Source: Bacteroides sp. An322 (GTDB taxonomy: Bacteria; Bacteroidota; Bacteroidia; Bacteroidales; Bacteroidaceae). Taken from it: DNA of 64,000 bases. Of the stretch, positions 42,208-50,052 are shown in pieces. The position numbers and the translations under genes are program-made. Position 1 is the first letter of the stretch, and every line of letters starts with the position of its first letter. The notes below the pieces were generated by a model that saw only the letters and a list, made by a program, of their open reading frames with translations, had not been told where the DNA came from and searched no databases. The stretch covers positions 124,001 to 188,000 of the forward strand of contig NZ_NFIN01000001.1 of NCBI RefSeq assembly GCF_002161765.1. Direction: 5' to 3'.

Positions 42208-42711
42208 TTAGTTTCCGGCAACTTTTGTGCCTTCGTATTTTACATCTACTGTATAGGTAACGTCATTTCCGTCCAATGCAATATCGGTAATATCCAAATT
42301 CAAAGTCAATGTATTGCCTGAAAATTCACCTGTTCCATTGACCGTAGCCGAAAGCATACCAACTACATTCAAGTTTGAAGAAGCCGTAAAATCATATACA
42401 CCGTCTCTGACCTCTGTCAATTGGCAATTCTTCAACTCAATATTCCCCAAATCCATACCGATAATCGAGAAGCCTTGAATACGCAAATCAACCGCCGCAT
42501 CGGTCACCTTAGTCACTTCAACCGTTTCCTCAATATCTTTACCAACCGATACCGACATACCTCCCATATCCATAGCAATATCCAATGTACCGTCATAATC
42601 TCCAGCTACAATTTCAGCTAAAGAAACCGCATCGTCATCATCACTACAAGAAGTGAACAAGCTCATCGTGCAGAGCACGGCAAACAAATAAAAAAACAAA
42701 CTCTTTTTCAT
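42208..42711 (-). CDS. Calycin-like surface lipoprotein
   Basis: A 167-aa lipoprotein with a signal peptide nearly identical to that of the downstream gene (MKKSLFFYLFAVLCTMSLFTSC), an SDDDD stretch after the Cys, and a single calycin-like beta-barrel domain (VAGDYDGTLDIAM to TYTVDVKYEGTK). It corresponds to the first domain of the 530-aa neighbour, so one arose from the other by duplication with gain or loss of the later domains. A 168-bp gap separates the two genes. Confidence 0.65.
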   Translation of the reverse strand: MKKSLFFYLFAVLCTMSLFTSCSDDDDAVSLAEIVAGDYDGTLDIAMDMGGMSVSVGKDIEETVEVTKVTDAAVDLRIQGFSIIGMDLGNIELKNCQLTEVRDGVYDFTASSNLNVVGMLSATVNGTGEFSGNTLTLNLDITDIALDGNDVTYTVDVKYEGTKVAGN

Positions 42712-42800
42712 AATTCCATTAATTTAAGTCTAAGAATAAGCAAGGCTGCATTCCTGCTAAGCCGAAGAATGCAGCCTATTATATAATAAGGAGTATCCTA

Positions 42801-43367
42801 TTAAGCCTTCACGCGGCCTACGTATGAACCGTCGCGGGTATCTACTTCGATGGTTTCATCTTGGTTGATGAACAAAGGCACACGTACCGTAGCACCGGTT
42901 TCTACCGTAGCCGGTTTCGTAGCGTTGGTAGCGGTATCGCCCTTCAAGCCCGGCTCGGTGTAAGTAACCTTCAACTGAACTTTTACCGGAAGTTCGGCAA
43001 ACAGGATCGTTTCGGTAGAAGCATCCGACACAACGTCTACCACCATTTCTTCTTTCAGGAAGTCAACGCCTTCAATCAGGTCGTGAGCGATAGGCACTTG
43101 CTCGAAAGTTTCCTGGTTCATGAAGATATAGTCTTCGCCTTCTTTATAAAGGAACTGATACGGACGACGTTCTACACGTACATCTTCCAATTTCTCACCG
43201 ATGTTGAAACGACGTTCCAACACATAACCGTCTACTACGTCTTTCAGCTTCGTACGCATGAACGTGTTTCCCTTACCCGGCTTTACATGCAAGAAATCGA
43301 TGCAAAAATACAACTTGCCATCCATGCGGATAGCGGTTCCAATCTTAATGTCTTGAGCATTAATCAT
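42801..43367 (-). CDS. efp: Elongation factor P
   Basis: Relieves ribosome stalling at polyproline stretches. It has the three beta domains of EF-P in 188 aa; the loop HVKPGKGNTFMRTKL contains the conserved lysine at the tip, and the C-terminal signature ATVRVPLFINQDETIEVDTR is intact. Promoter box at 43426-43433. No modification enzyme gene (epmA, ymfI or similar) is nearby. It is divergent from rpmH. Confidence 0.97.
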   Translation of the reverse strand: MINAQDIKIGTAIRMDGKLYFCIDFLHVKPGKGNTFMRTKLKDVVDGYVLERRFNIGEKLEDVRVERRPYQFLYKEGEDYIFMNQETFEQVPIAHDLIEGVDFLKEEMVVDVVSDASTETILFAELPVKVQLKVTYTEPGLKGDTATNATKPATVETGATVRVPLFINQDETIEVDTRDGSYVGRVKA

Positions 43368-43425
43368 AACTAAAATCTTTATTTATTGTGATTATTGAAT
43401 TATCTTCTCACTCTCAAATCGGGTG

Positions 43426-43433
43426 CAAAATTA
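43426..43433 (-). promoter_or_regulatory. -7 box TAATTTTG for efp
   Basis: On the minus strand TAATTTTG lies 58 bp before the efp start codon. Confidence 0.6.
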
Positions 43434-43483
43434 ATCTAAATCAGGGAAAAACACAAAAAGATTTGTCTAAAAATGATTTACCG

Positions 43484-43515
43484 TTTGGTTTATTAAAAAA
43501 AAGTCACTACTTTTG
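43484..43515 (+). promoter_or_regulatory. Promoter of rpmH (TTTG-N20-TACTTTTG)
   Basis: TTTG at 43484-43487 and TACTTTTG at 43508-43515 are 20 bp apart, the most complete Bacteroides-type promoter in the window. The ATG follows 41 bp later. Confidence 0.85.
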
Positions 43516-43556
43516 CAGCCCGAACGCATGGAATAATAACATAATAGATACGAAAG

Positions 43557-43718
43557 ATGAAAAGAACTTATCAACCCTCGAACAGAAAGAGAAGAAACAA
43601 ACACGGTTTCCGTGAAAGAATGGCAACCGCTAACGGTCGCCGCGTATTGGCTGCACGTCGTGCTAAAGGTCGTAAGAAACTGACCGTCTCTGACGAATAC
43701 AACGGCGTAAAAGCATAA
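43557..43718 (+). CDS. rpmH: 50S ribosomal protein L34
   Basis: A 53-aa, very basic protein starting [20 protein letters not shown], the L34 signature, then [20 protein letters not shown]. It binds 23S rRNA in the large subunit. The C-terminus ([12 protein letters not shown]) is slightly longer than in E. coli L34, as is common in Bacteroidota. It has a very good promoter and a hairpin after it. The usual dnaA/rnpA neighbours are absent, so it is not near the origin in this genome. Confidence 0.97.
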   Translation: MKRTYQPSNRKRRNKHGFRERMATANGRRVLAARRAKGRKKLTVSDEYNGVKA

Positions 43719-43728
43719 GCCTGAGAAA

Positions 43729-43784
43729 GAAAAAAGCAAAGAGCCGCAAGATGCTGAGACAGTGTTTTGTGGCTTTTCTTTTTT
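43729..43784 (+). terminator. Terminator after rpmH
   Basis: An imperfect stem between AAAAGCAAAGAGCCGCAA and TTTTGTGGCTTTTCTTTTTT, ending in a T-run on the plus strand. Confidence 0.7.
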
Positions 43785-43812
43785 GATGCTCACCCCAAAC
43801 CAATTATGAATT

Positions 43813-44454
43813 ATGATAAAGCTGAAAGACTTTTTTTCGTTCAAACATAACCGTTTCTTCTGGTTGAACCTCATCGGAATGGTAATTGCCGTTATCGGAT
43901 GCATCGGCGGAACGTTGTTCTGGCTCGATGCTTACACGCATCACGGACAATCGTATGTAGTGCCCGACATCAAGCACAAATCACTGGAACAAGCCCAATT
44001 CCTGCTCCAGAACCAGCAGATGCAAGGCATAGTGGTGGACTCTACGTTCGTAAAAGAACTCTCTCCCGGCATTGTCCTCGAACAAAAGCCCGAAGCCGGC
44101 ATGAGGGTAAAAGAAGGGCGGACGGTCTATCTGACCATCAACACGCGCGAAGTGCCCCGCGTAAGAATCCCCGACATCATCGACAACAGTTCCGTGCGCC
44201 AAGCCGCCGCCAAGCTGAAGGCGATGAAGTTCAAGCTGACCGAACCCGAACTGGTGCCCGGAGAGCAAGACTGGGTATATGGCATCAAATACCGAGGACG
44301 GAAACTGAAGTCGGGCGACCGGGTGCCTTTCGAAGCCCTGCTCACCCTCTGCATCGGGAATACCCACCTGCGCGACTCGCTCACGACCGATTCGCTCAAT
44401 TTCCAACTCAACCGGGAGGAAAGCGAGGCGCAAGTAGATGAATCGTGGTTTTAA
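43813..44454 (+). CDS. PASTA domain membrane protein
   Basis: A 213-aa protein with one N-terminal transmembrane segment (FFWLNLIGMVIAVIGCIGG) and a periplasmic part of PASTA repeats: the first at about 45-112 (VVPDIKHKSLEQAQFLL...GRTVYLTIN), the second at about 118-185 (VRIPDIIDNSSVRQAAAKL). PASTA domains bind peptidoglycan or beta-lactam-like groups. It begins the cluster PASTA-rluD-ddl, an order that recurs in Bacteroidetes as I recall, and its link with ddl fits a role in the cell wall. It carries no kinase or transpeptidase domain. Confidence 0.85.
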   Translation: MIKLKDFFSFKHNRFFWLNLIGMVIAVIGCIGGTLFWLDAYTHHGQSYVVPDIKHKSLEQAQFLLQNQQMQGIVVDSTFVKELSPGIVLEQKPEAGMRVKEGRTVYLTINTREVPRVRIPDIIDNSSVRQAAAKLKAMKFKLTEPELVPGEQDWVYGIKYRGRKLKSGDRVPFEALLTLCIGNTHLRDSLTTDSLNFQLNREESEAQVDESWF

Positions 44455-44481
44455 TATAGGTGAATAGACAAACGCATATAG

Positions 44482-45561
44482 ATGAATAGCCTCATGGAGA
44501 TAGATGACCTAACCGAACTGGACGAATCGCTGGACGACATCGAGCCGGTAGGCTCCTCGCCCGAACTATACGAACACTTCCGCGTAACGGTAGACAAAGG
44601 GCAAGCCCCGATACGTATCGACAAGTATCTGTTCGAACGCATCGTCAACGCATCGCGCAACCGCATCCAGATGGCTGCGGATAATGGATATGTCATGGCT
44701 AACGGGAAACCCGTAAAAAGCAGCTATAAGGTGAAGCCGCTCGATGTATTGACGGTGATGATGGACCGCCCGCGGTATGAAAACGACATTATCCCCGAAG
44801 ACATCCCCTTAGACATCGTTTACGAAGACGATGACTTGATGGTGATAAACAAGCCGGCAGGGTTAGTGGTGCATCCGGGTTGCGGAAACTATCACGGCAC
44901 CTTGGTGAACGCCATTGCCTGGCACCTGCGCAACGTGCCTACGTATGACCCGAACGACCCGCAAGTGGGATTAGTGCACCGCATCGACAAAGACACTTCG
45001 GGCTTATTAGTCATAGCCAAGACTCCGGACGCCAAGACCCATTTGGGCTTGCAATTCTACAACAAAACCACAAAGCGTGAATACAACGCCTTGGTATGGG
45101 GCATCATCGATGAAAACGAAGGCACCATCGAAGGAAACATCGGACGCAACCCCAAAGACCGGATGCAGATGGCGGTGCTGAGCGACCCTACGCAAGGAAA
45201 ACATGCCGTTACCCATTACAAGGTATTGGAACGTCTGGGCTATGTCACCCTCGTGAAATGCGTGCTCGAAACCGGTCGCACGCATCAGATACGTGTACAC
45301 ATGAAACACATCGGACACGTGTTGTTCAACGATGAACGGTACGGAGGGCACGAGATATTAAAAGGAACTCATTTTAGTAAATACAAACAATTTGTAAACA
45401 ATTGCTTCGCCATTTGTCCCCGGCAAGCCCTGCACGCCAAAACATTGGGATTCGTACATCCCCGCACGGGCAAGGAAATGTTCTTCTCTTCCGAATTGCC
45501 CGAAGACATGACACTCTTACTGGAGAAATGGAGAGCATACATCAGTAACAGAGAAATATAA
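44482..45561 (+). CDS. rluD: RluD family 23S rRNA pseudouridine synthase
   Basis: Converts uridines to pseudouridine in 23S rRNA helix 69 or a similar site. An N-terminal S4 RNA-binding domain (about residues 40-95, RIDKYLFERIVNASRNRIQ) is followed by the catalytic domain with HRIDKDTSGLLVIAKT, containing the catalytic Asp, and TGRTHQIRVHMKHIGH. It is 359 aa, with an acidic N-terminal extension. It starts 27 bp after the PASTA gene and ends 2 bp before ddl. Confidence 0.93.
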   Translation: MNSLMEIDDLTELDESLDDIEPVGSSPELYEHFRVTVDKGQAPIRIDKYLFERIVNASRNRIQMAADNGYVMANGKPVKSSYKVKPLDVLTVMMDRPRYENDIIPEDIPLDIVYEDDDLMVINKPAGLVVHPGCGNYHGTLVNAIAWHLRNVPTYDPNDPQVGLVHRIDKDTSGLLVIAKTPDAKTHLGLQFYNKTTKREYNALVWGIIDENEGTIEGNIGRNPKDRMQMAVLSDPTQGKHAVTHYKVLERLGYVTLVKCVLETGRTHQIRVHMKHIGHVLFNDERYGGHEILKGTHFSKYKQFVNNCFAICPRQALHAKTLGFVHPRTGKEMFFSSELPEDMTLLLEKWRAYISNREI

Positions 45562-45563
45562 GT

Positions 45564-46538
45564 ATGAAACGTATTATTGCAATCGTAGCAGGAGGAGACT
45601 CGTCGGAACACGATGTCTCCATGAAAAGTGCAGAAGGAATCTATTCTTTCATCGACAAGGATATATATAAGGTATATGTAATCGAATTAGGGCGCAAAGG
45701 CTGGAACGCCCTGTTGGAAGACGGCTCGAAGAGTGCGGTAGACAAGAACGACTTCACCTTCATGGAGAACGGGCAAAAGATAAAGCCCGATTTCGCCTAC
45801 ATCACCATCCACGGCACTCCGGGCGAGAACGGCATCCTGCAAGGTTACTTCGAGTTGCTCGGAATCCCTTATTCCACCTGCGATGTATTGGTTTCGGCAT
45901 TGACGTTCAACAAGTTCGTAACCAACCAATACTTGAAAAGCTTCGGTGTACGGGTTGCCGAGTCGATGTTGGTACACAAGCGGAACGGCATCAGCGATGA
46001 AGAAGTTATCGAAAAGATAGGCTTGCCTTGCTTCATCAAGCCCAATGCCAGCGGTTCGAGCTTCGGCGTAACCAAGGTGAAGACCAAAGAACAAATCCAG
46101 CCTGCCCTGCAAGCCGCCTTCGCCGAATCGGACGATGCCATGATAGAAGCCTTTATGGACGGCATCGAATTAGCAAACGGATGCTACAAGACACGGGACA
46201 AGTCGGTGGTATTGCCTATCACCGAAGTGGTGAGCAAGAACGAGTTTTTCGACTTCAACGCGAAATACAACGGGCAAGTGACCGAAATCACTCCCGCACG
46301 CCTCAGCCCCGAATTGACCGACCGGGTACAAAAACTCACCTCTGCCATTTACGACATCTTGGGATGCCGGGGCATTGTGCGTGTGGACTACATCATCACC
46401 GAAGGCGAGAAAATCAATTTGCTTGAGATAAACGCAACTCCCGGAATGACCGCCACCAGCTTCATTCCCCAGCAAGCCCGTGCCGCCGGCATTGATATGA
46501 AAGAAATTATGACCGACATCATAGAAAACGCTTTTTAA
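45564..46538 (+). CDS. ddl: D-alanine-D-alanine ligase
   Basis: ATP-grasp enzyme making the D-Ala-D-Ala dipeptide of peptidoglycan. Motifs: GGDSSEHDVSMKSA (N-terminal domain), PCFIKPNASGSSFGVTKV (ATP-binding), and the C-terminal Mg/ATP block GIVRVDYIITEGEKINLLEI followed by NATPGMT. At 324 aa it is complete. Its start is 2 bp after the rluD stop codon, so the two are translationally close. The palindromic element at 46541-46700 begins just after its stop. Confidence 0.95.
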   Translation: MKRIIAIVAGGDSSEHDVSMKSAEGIYSFIDKDIYKVYVIELGRKGWNALLEDGSKSAVDKNDFTFMENGQKIKPDFAYITIHGTPGENGILQGYFELLGIPYSTCDVLVSALTFNKFVTNQYLKSFGVRVAESMLVHKRNGISDEEVIEKIGLPCFIKPNASGSSFGVTKVKTKEQIQPALQAAFAESDDAMIEAFMDGIELANGCYKTRDKSVVLPITEVVSKNEFFDFNAKYNGQVTEITPARLSPELTDRVQKLTSAIYDILGCRGIVRVDYIITEGEKINLLEINATPGMTATSFIPQQARAAGIDMKEIMTDIIENAF

Positions 46539-46540
46539 AT

Positions 46541-46700
46541 TAAAAATTAAGAATTATATGAATATCCGCAAACAGCCCATGTAGGGGCGTATCGCATACG
46601 CCCGAAGATACTTACTAACCCACAGGGATGTTTTCAGGGCGTATGCAATACGCCCCTACATAATTAGGTAAATGCGGATATTCATAATTTTTAATTTTCA
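46541..46700. repeat. Nested palindromic element GTAGGGGCGTATCGCATACG
   Basis: Two levels of inverted repeat. The inner arms 46580-46603 and 46637-46660 (24 bp, one mismatch) contain GTAGGGGCGTATCGCATACG. The outer arms at about 46541-46570 and 46673-46700 (GAATATCCGCA against TGCGGATATTC, plus A/T-rich ends) also pair. There is no ORF. Palindromes of this kind are scattered through many Bacteroides genomes; a MITE-like origin is likely, and here it may end the ddl transcript. Confidence 0.85.
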
Positions 46701-46725
46701 ATTTTCAATTCTCAATTTAAAGAGT

Positions 46726-46733
46726 TATCTTTG
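46726..46733 (+). promoter_or_regulatory. -7 box TATCTTTG for the PlsC-like gene
   Basis: TATCTTTG lies 24 bp before the ATG at 46758. Its last three bases form an in-frame TTG, which should not be taken as the start codon. Confidence 0.65.
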
Positions 46734-46757
46734 GGACAAACTTTAAAACCAAGCATT

Positions 46758-47912
46758 ATGAACATTCCTGCTGAATTCGACGAGATACGTCCGTATACAC
46801 CCGAAGAACTTCCGCAAGTATTCGAGGAACTTCTGGCTGACCCTGCTTTTCAGGCGGTTGCCCATATCATCATGCCGGGAGTCCCCCTCGATGCGCTTCA
46901 CCAGCGGCTACATCAATGCAAAACCAATTTGGAGGTGCAAGCCACGATATTCTACCCTATCCTGCACAAAATCATCGAAGAACATAGCGACGGATTTACC
47001 CTGAACGCTTCTTCATTGCCCGATAAAGGGAAGAATTATACATTTATCTCCAACCATCGCGACATCGTGCTCGACCCCGGTTTCCTTTCGGTCGGACTAT
47101 TGGAAAACCACTTTCCTAATACCGTAGAAATCGCCATTGGGGATAACCTCCTCATTTATCCATGGATAAAGAAATTAGTGCGGGTAAACAAGTCGTTCAT
47201 CGTGCAGCGTGCGCTCAGCATGCGCCAGATGCTATTGTCATCGGCACGTATGTCACGCTACATCCATTTCGCCATTACCGAGAAAAAAGAAAACATTTGG
47301 ATTGCCCAACGCGAAGGACGTGCCAAAGACTCGAACGACCGCACACAAGAAAGCGTATTGAAAATGTTAGCATTGGGCGGGAAAGAAGATGTCATCGACT
47401 CCTTAAAAGAGCTAAACATTGTCCCGACCTCTTTATCGTATGAATACGACCCCTGCGATTTCCTGAAAGCCAAGGAAATGCAACAGAAACGGGACATCGA
47501 AGGATTCAAGAAAACGCAACAAGACGACCTTATCAATATGCAGACGGGCATCTTCGGATATAAAGGCAGAGTCTATTTCCAAACGGCTCCCTGCCTCAAC
47601 GAAGAACTGGAGACTTTGCGCGGATTGCCGAAGAACGAGATTTTCGTAAAAGCAGCCCAACTTATCGATCTGCACATACACCGTAATTACCGCTTATATC
47701 CTGGTAATTACATCGCATACGACTTGCTGGAAGGGAAACACGAATTTGCCGGAAAGTATGACGAGAAAGACCAAGCGAAATTCGAAGCATACCTGCAAAA
47801 GAAACTCGCCCTGATTGATTTGCCGAATAAGGACATCCCGTTCTTGCGGCAATGCATCCTGACCATGTATGCCAATCCGGCCATCAACCACCTGAAAGCA
47901 TTAGAGGCATGA
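46758..47912 (+). CDS. PlsC-like glycerolipid acyltransferase
   Basis: A 384-aa acyltransferase of the 1-acyl-glycerol-3-phosphate/GPAT superfamily, probably in phospholipid or surface-lipid synthesis. The acceptor block FISNHRDIVLDPGFL (about 97-111) contains the catalytic His, but the spacing to the next Asp is HX5D rather than HX4D (HRD also fits). A second block IWIAQREGRAKDSNDRT (about 180-196) corresponds to the EGTR-like substrate motif. No transmembrane helix is obvious. The NigD-like gene overlaps its stop by ATGA, so they are translationally coupled. Confidence 0.8.
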   Translation: MNIPAEFDEIRPYTPEELPQVFEELLADPAFQAVAHIIMPGVPLDALHQRLHQCKTNLEVQATIFYPILHKIIEEHSDGFTLNASSLPDKGKNYTFISNHRDIVLDPGFLSVGLLENHFPNTVEIAIGDNLLIYPWIKKLVRVNKSFIVQRALSMRQMLLSSARMSRYIHFAITEKKENIWIAQREGRAKDSNDRTQESVLKMLALGGKEDVIDSLKELNIVPTSLSYEYDPCDFLKAKEMQQKRDIEGFKKTQQDDLINMQTGIFGYKGRVYFQTAPCLNEELETLRGLPKNEIFVKAAQLIDLHIHRNYRLYPGNYIAYDLLEGKHEFAGKYDEKDQAKFEAYLQKKLALIDLPNKDIPFLRQCILTMYANPAINHLKALEA

Positions 47913-48574
47913 ACAAACGGATACTCCCTATCGCCTTTCTTCTTTGCCTGCTTCTTGCCGGAAGCTGCAAAGAAGAAACGTATGTCTACCCCAATGTCAT
48001 TACCGAATTCATTGATATCCAGACAGACGAAAGCGGAACAATCACCCACTTGGTGGCAGACAATGGGAAGCGTTATGCCGTGCAGCCTCGTGAAGGTCTA
48101 AACGGACTTCACGCCGACACCATCTACCGCACCGTATCTATTTATCAGTTTCTAACGGAAAAAACCAATTCAAGCGAAGCGGAAGTAATGCTCTATTCCA
48201 GCAAAATCGTCATTTCACCCTATCCGGCTAAAGCATCCGAATGGAAAGACAGCATCTATACCGACCCGGTGGATATTCAGAGTATATGGCTTTCAGGCAA
48301 TTACCTGAATCTGATAGCAGAAGTAAAACGGAAAGACCAGGCACATGCTTTCCATTTCATTGAAGACAGCATCTCTACCGATTCTCAAGGCGTACGTACA
48401 TTATACCTACGGCTTTTCCATAATAGCAACCAGGATTACGAAGCATTCACCAACCTGACTTACCTCTCCGCTCCGCTTCGGAACTACCAAGACACCCTGC
48501 GCACCGGAGACAAAATATGCTTCCGCATCCATACTTATAAAGAAGGACAAACCTACAGAGAATTCACCTATTAA
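47909..48574 (+). CDS. NigD-like lipoprotein
   Basis: A 221-aa lipoprotein with signal MNKRILPIAFLLCLLLAGSC (Cys 20). The N-terminal part (YVYPNVITEFIDIQTDESG) fits the OB-like domain, and DPVDIQSIWLSGNYLNLIAE with HAFHFIEDSI fits the C-terminal beta-sandwich of NigD-like proteins. NigD was named from a bacteriocin-linked locus in Prevotella; most members have unknown roles. It overlaps the upstream acyltransferase by 4 bp and precedes the rhodanese gene by 14 bp, forming a three-gene operon. Confidence 0.8.
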   Translation: MNKRILPIAFLLCLLLAGSCKEETYVYPNVITEFIDIQTDESGTITHLVADNGKRYAVQPREGLNGLHADTIYRTVSIYQFLTEKTNSSEAEVMLYSSKIVISPYPAKASEWKDSIYTDPVDIQSIWLSGNYLNLIAEVKRKDQAHAFHFIEDSISTDSQGVRTLYLRLFHNSNQDYEAFTNLTYLSAPLRNYQDTLRTGDKICFRIHTYKEGQTYREFTY

Positions 48575-48588
48575 AAAATTCCCTACTT

Positions 48589-48987
48589 ATGATTAAACCA
48601 CTCTATTTCTTTTTCTTCGTAATCGTCTGCCTGCTCGGACTAATGGCATGCAGCGCAAAGCCTCAAGACAAGTTCAAGAACCTAACCGCCGATGAGTTCG
48701 ACCGCCTGATACAAGACGAGGACGTGCAACGCCTGGACGTGCGTACCGTTGCGGAATATAGCGAAGGACACATACCGGGCAGCCTGAATGTCAATGTATT
48801 GGAAGACCATTTCGCCGCAGCCGCCGAAGAAGTACTCGACAAGAACTATCCCGTAGCCGTATATTGCAAAAGCGGACGCCGAAGCCGGAACGCCGCACGC
48901 ATCCTTACCAACTTAGGCTACAAGGTCTACAATTTAGATAAAGGATTTGACAATTGGAAAGAATACGGCAAGGAAGTGGAAAGATAA
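48589..48987 (+). CDS. Rhodanese-like lipoprotein
   Basis: Single rhodanese domain of 132 aa exported as a lipoprotein (lipobox GLMAC, Cys about 21). The active-site loop is YCKSGRRSRNA, with the persulfide-forming Cys; RLDVRTVAEYSEGHIPGSLN is the N-terminal signature. Exported rhodaneses probably handle sulfur or thiol exchange in the envelope. It ends the acyltransferase-NigD-rhodanese operon and is followed by the inverted repeat at 48996-49070. Confidence 0.9.
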   Translation: MIKPLYFFFFVIVCLLGLMACSAKPQDKFKNLTADEFDRLIQDEDVQRLDVRTVAEYSEGHIPGSLNVNVLEDHFAAAAEEVLDKNYPVAVYCKSGRRSRNAARILTNLGYKVYNLDKGFDNWKEYGKEVER

Positions 48988-48995
48988 ATATAAAA

Positions 48996-49070
48996 ACTCA
49001 CCACAGATTACACAGATTTAATCAATAAATTCATTTTCACTAATCAAATCCGTGTAATCTGTGGTGAACT
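48996..49070. repeat. Long inverted repeat of CACAGATTACACAGATT type
   Basis: The left arm 48996-49019 (CACCACAGATTACACAGATT core) pairs with the right arm 49046-49070 (AATCCGTGTAATCTGTGGTG core) with about two to three mismatches. It lies exactly between the ends of two convergent operons and probably terminates both. It belongs to the same loose family as 35546-35622. Confidence 0.88.
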
Positions 49071-49075
49071 CTATA

Positions 49076-50038
49076 TTACAACGCTTGCAACATACGCTTC
49101 AGCACTACCGTAGCGGAGATTTCACGGTTAGCGGCTTCGGGGATAACCAATGAAGTGGGTGCTTCAATTACATCATCGGTCACAATCATGTTGCGGCGCA
49201 CCGGAAGGCAATGCATGAAGAAGGCATCGTTCGTAACCTTCATGTGGTCGGTATCTACCGTCCAACTCATGTCCTTGCTTAACACTTTACCATAATCGGC
49301 TGGATTGGTCACGCCCGGACATGCCCAGTTTTTTGCATAGATGAAGTCAGCCCCTTCGAAGGCTTTCATTTGGTTGTATTCCACCTTAGCTCCACGCACG
49401 AACTTCGGGTCGAGTTCATACCCTTCGGGATGTGTAATCACAAAGTCCACATTGGCTTCGTTCATGAAATCGGCAAACGAGTTAGGTACGGCTTGAGGCA
49501 AGGCACGCGGATGAGGTGCCCAAGTCAATACCACTTTCGGACGTTCCGTTTTCTTGTATTCCTCGATGGTTATTAAGTCGGCAAATGCCTGCAACGGATG
49601 TCCTGTAGCCGCTTCCATCGAGAACACCGGTTTACCCGAATACTGAATGAACTGATTCAATATCTTTTCGGTATAATCGTCTTCGCGGCTTTCGAAACGG
49701 GCAAACGAGCGTACACCGATGATGTCGCAATAGGATGCCATTACCGGAATGGCTTCCAATAAGTGTTCACTCTTGTCTCCGTCCATCACCACACCTCGTT
49801 CGGTCTCCAGCTTCCATGCTCCTTGATTGACATCAAGTACAATCACGTCCATACCCAAATTGCGTGCCGCTTTCTGTGTACTAAGGCGTGTACGCAAGCT
49901 ATTATTAAAGAATATCAGCAAACACGTGCGGTGCTTGCCCAACGCTTCGTATTTATAACGGTCTTTCTTAATCTCAAAAGCTTCTGCAAGAGCGGTTTTC
50001 AAATCGCCCAAGTCAAATACATTTGTGTAAGTTCTCAT
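49076..50038 (-). CDS. argF': N-succinyl-L-ornithine carbamoyltransferase
   Basis: Transfers a carbamoyl group to N-succinyl-ornithine in the succinylated arginine pathway found in Bacteroides. The carbamoyl-phosphate motif is seen in the altered form FNNSLRTRLSTQKAARNLG (classical STRT is replaced), and the C-terminal HCLPVRRN is intact. It is 320 aa from the ATG at 50038 (MRTYTNVFDL); the longer frame reaches into proA. It follows proA by 14 bp. The proA-argF' pairing is typical of the genus and couples glutamate-derived proline and arginine synthesis. Confidence 0.92.
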   Translation of the reverse strand: MRTYTNVFDLGDLKTALAEAFEIKKDRYKYEALGKHRTCLLIFFNNSLRTRLSTQKAARNLGMDVIVLDVNQGAWKLETERGVVMDGDKSEHLLEAIPVMASYCDIIGVRSFARFESREDDYTEKILNQFIQYSGKPVFSMEAATGHPLQAFADLITIEEYKKTERPKVVLTWAPHPRALPQAVPNSFADFMNEANVDFVITHPEGYELDPKFVRGAKVEYNQMKAFEGADFIYAKNWACPGVTNPADYGKVLSKDMSWTVDTDHMKVTNDAFFMHCLPVRRNMIVTDDVIEAPTSLVIPEAANREISATVVLKRMLQAL

Positions 50039-50052
50039 GTTGTTATCTTCAT

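Noticed and set aside
46731-46757. TTG start that would extend the PlsC-like protein by nine residues
   Set aside because: The TTG is the end of the -7 promoter box TATCTTTG, so it cannot lie within the message; the ATG at 46758 is the start.
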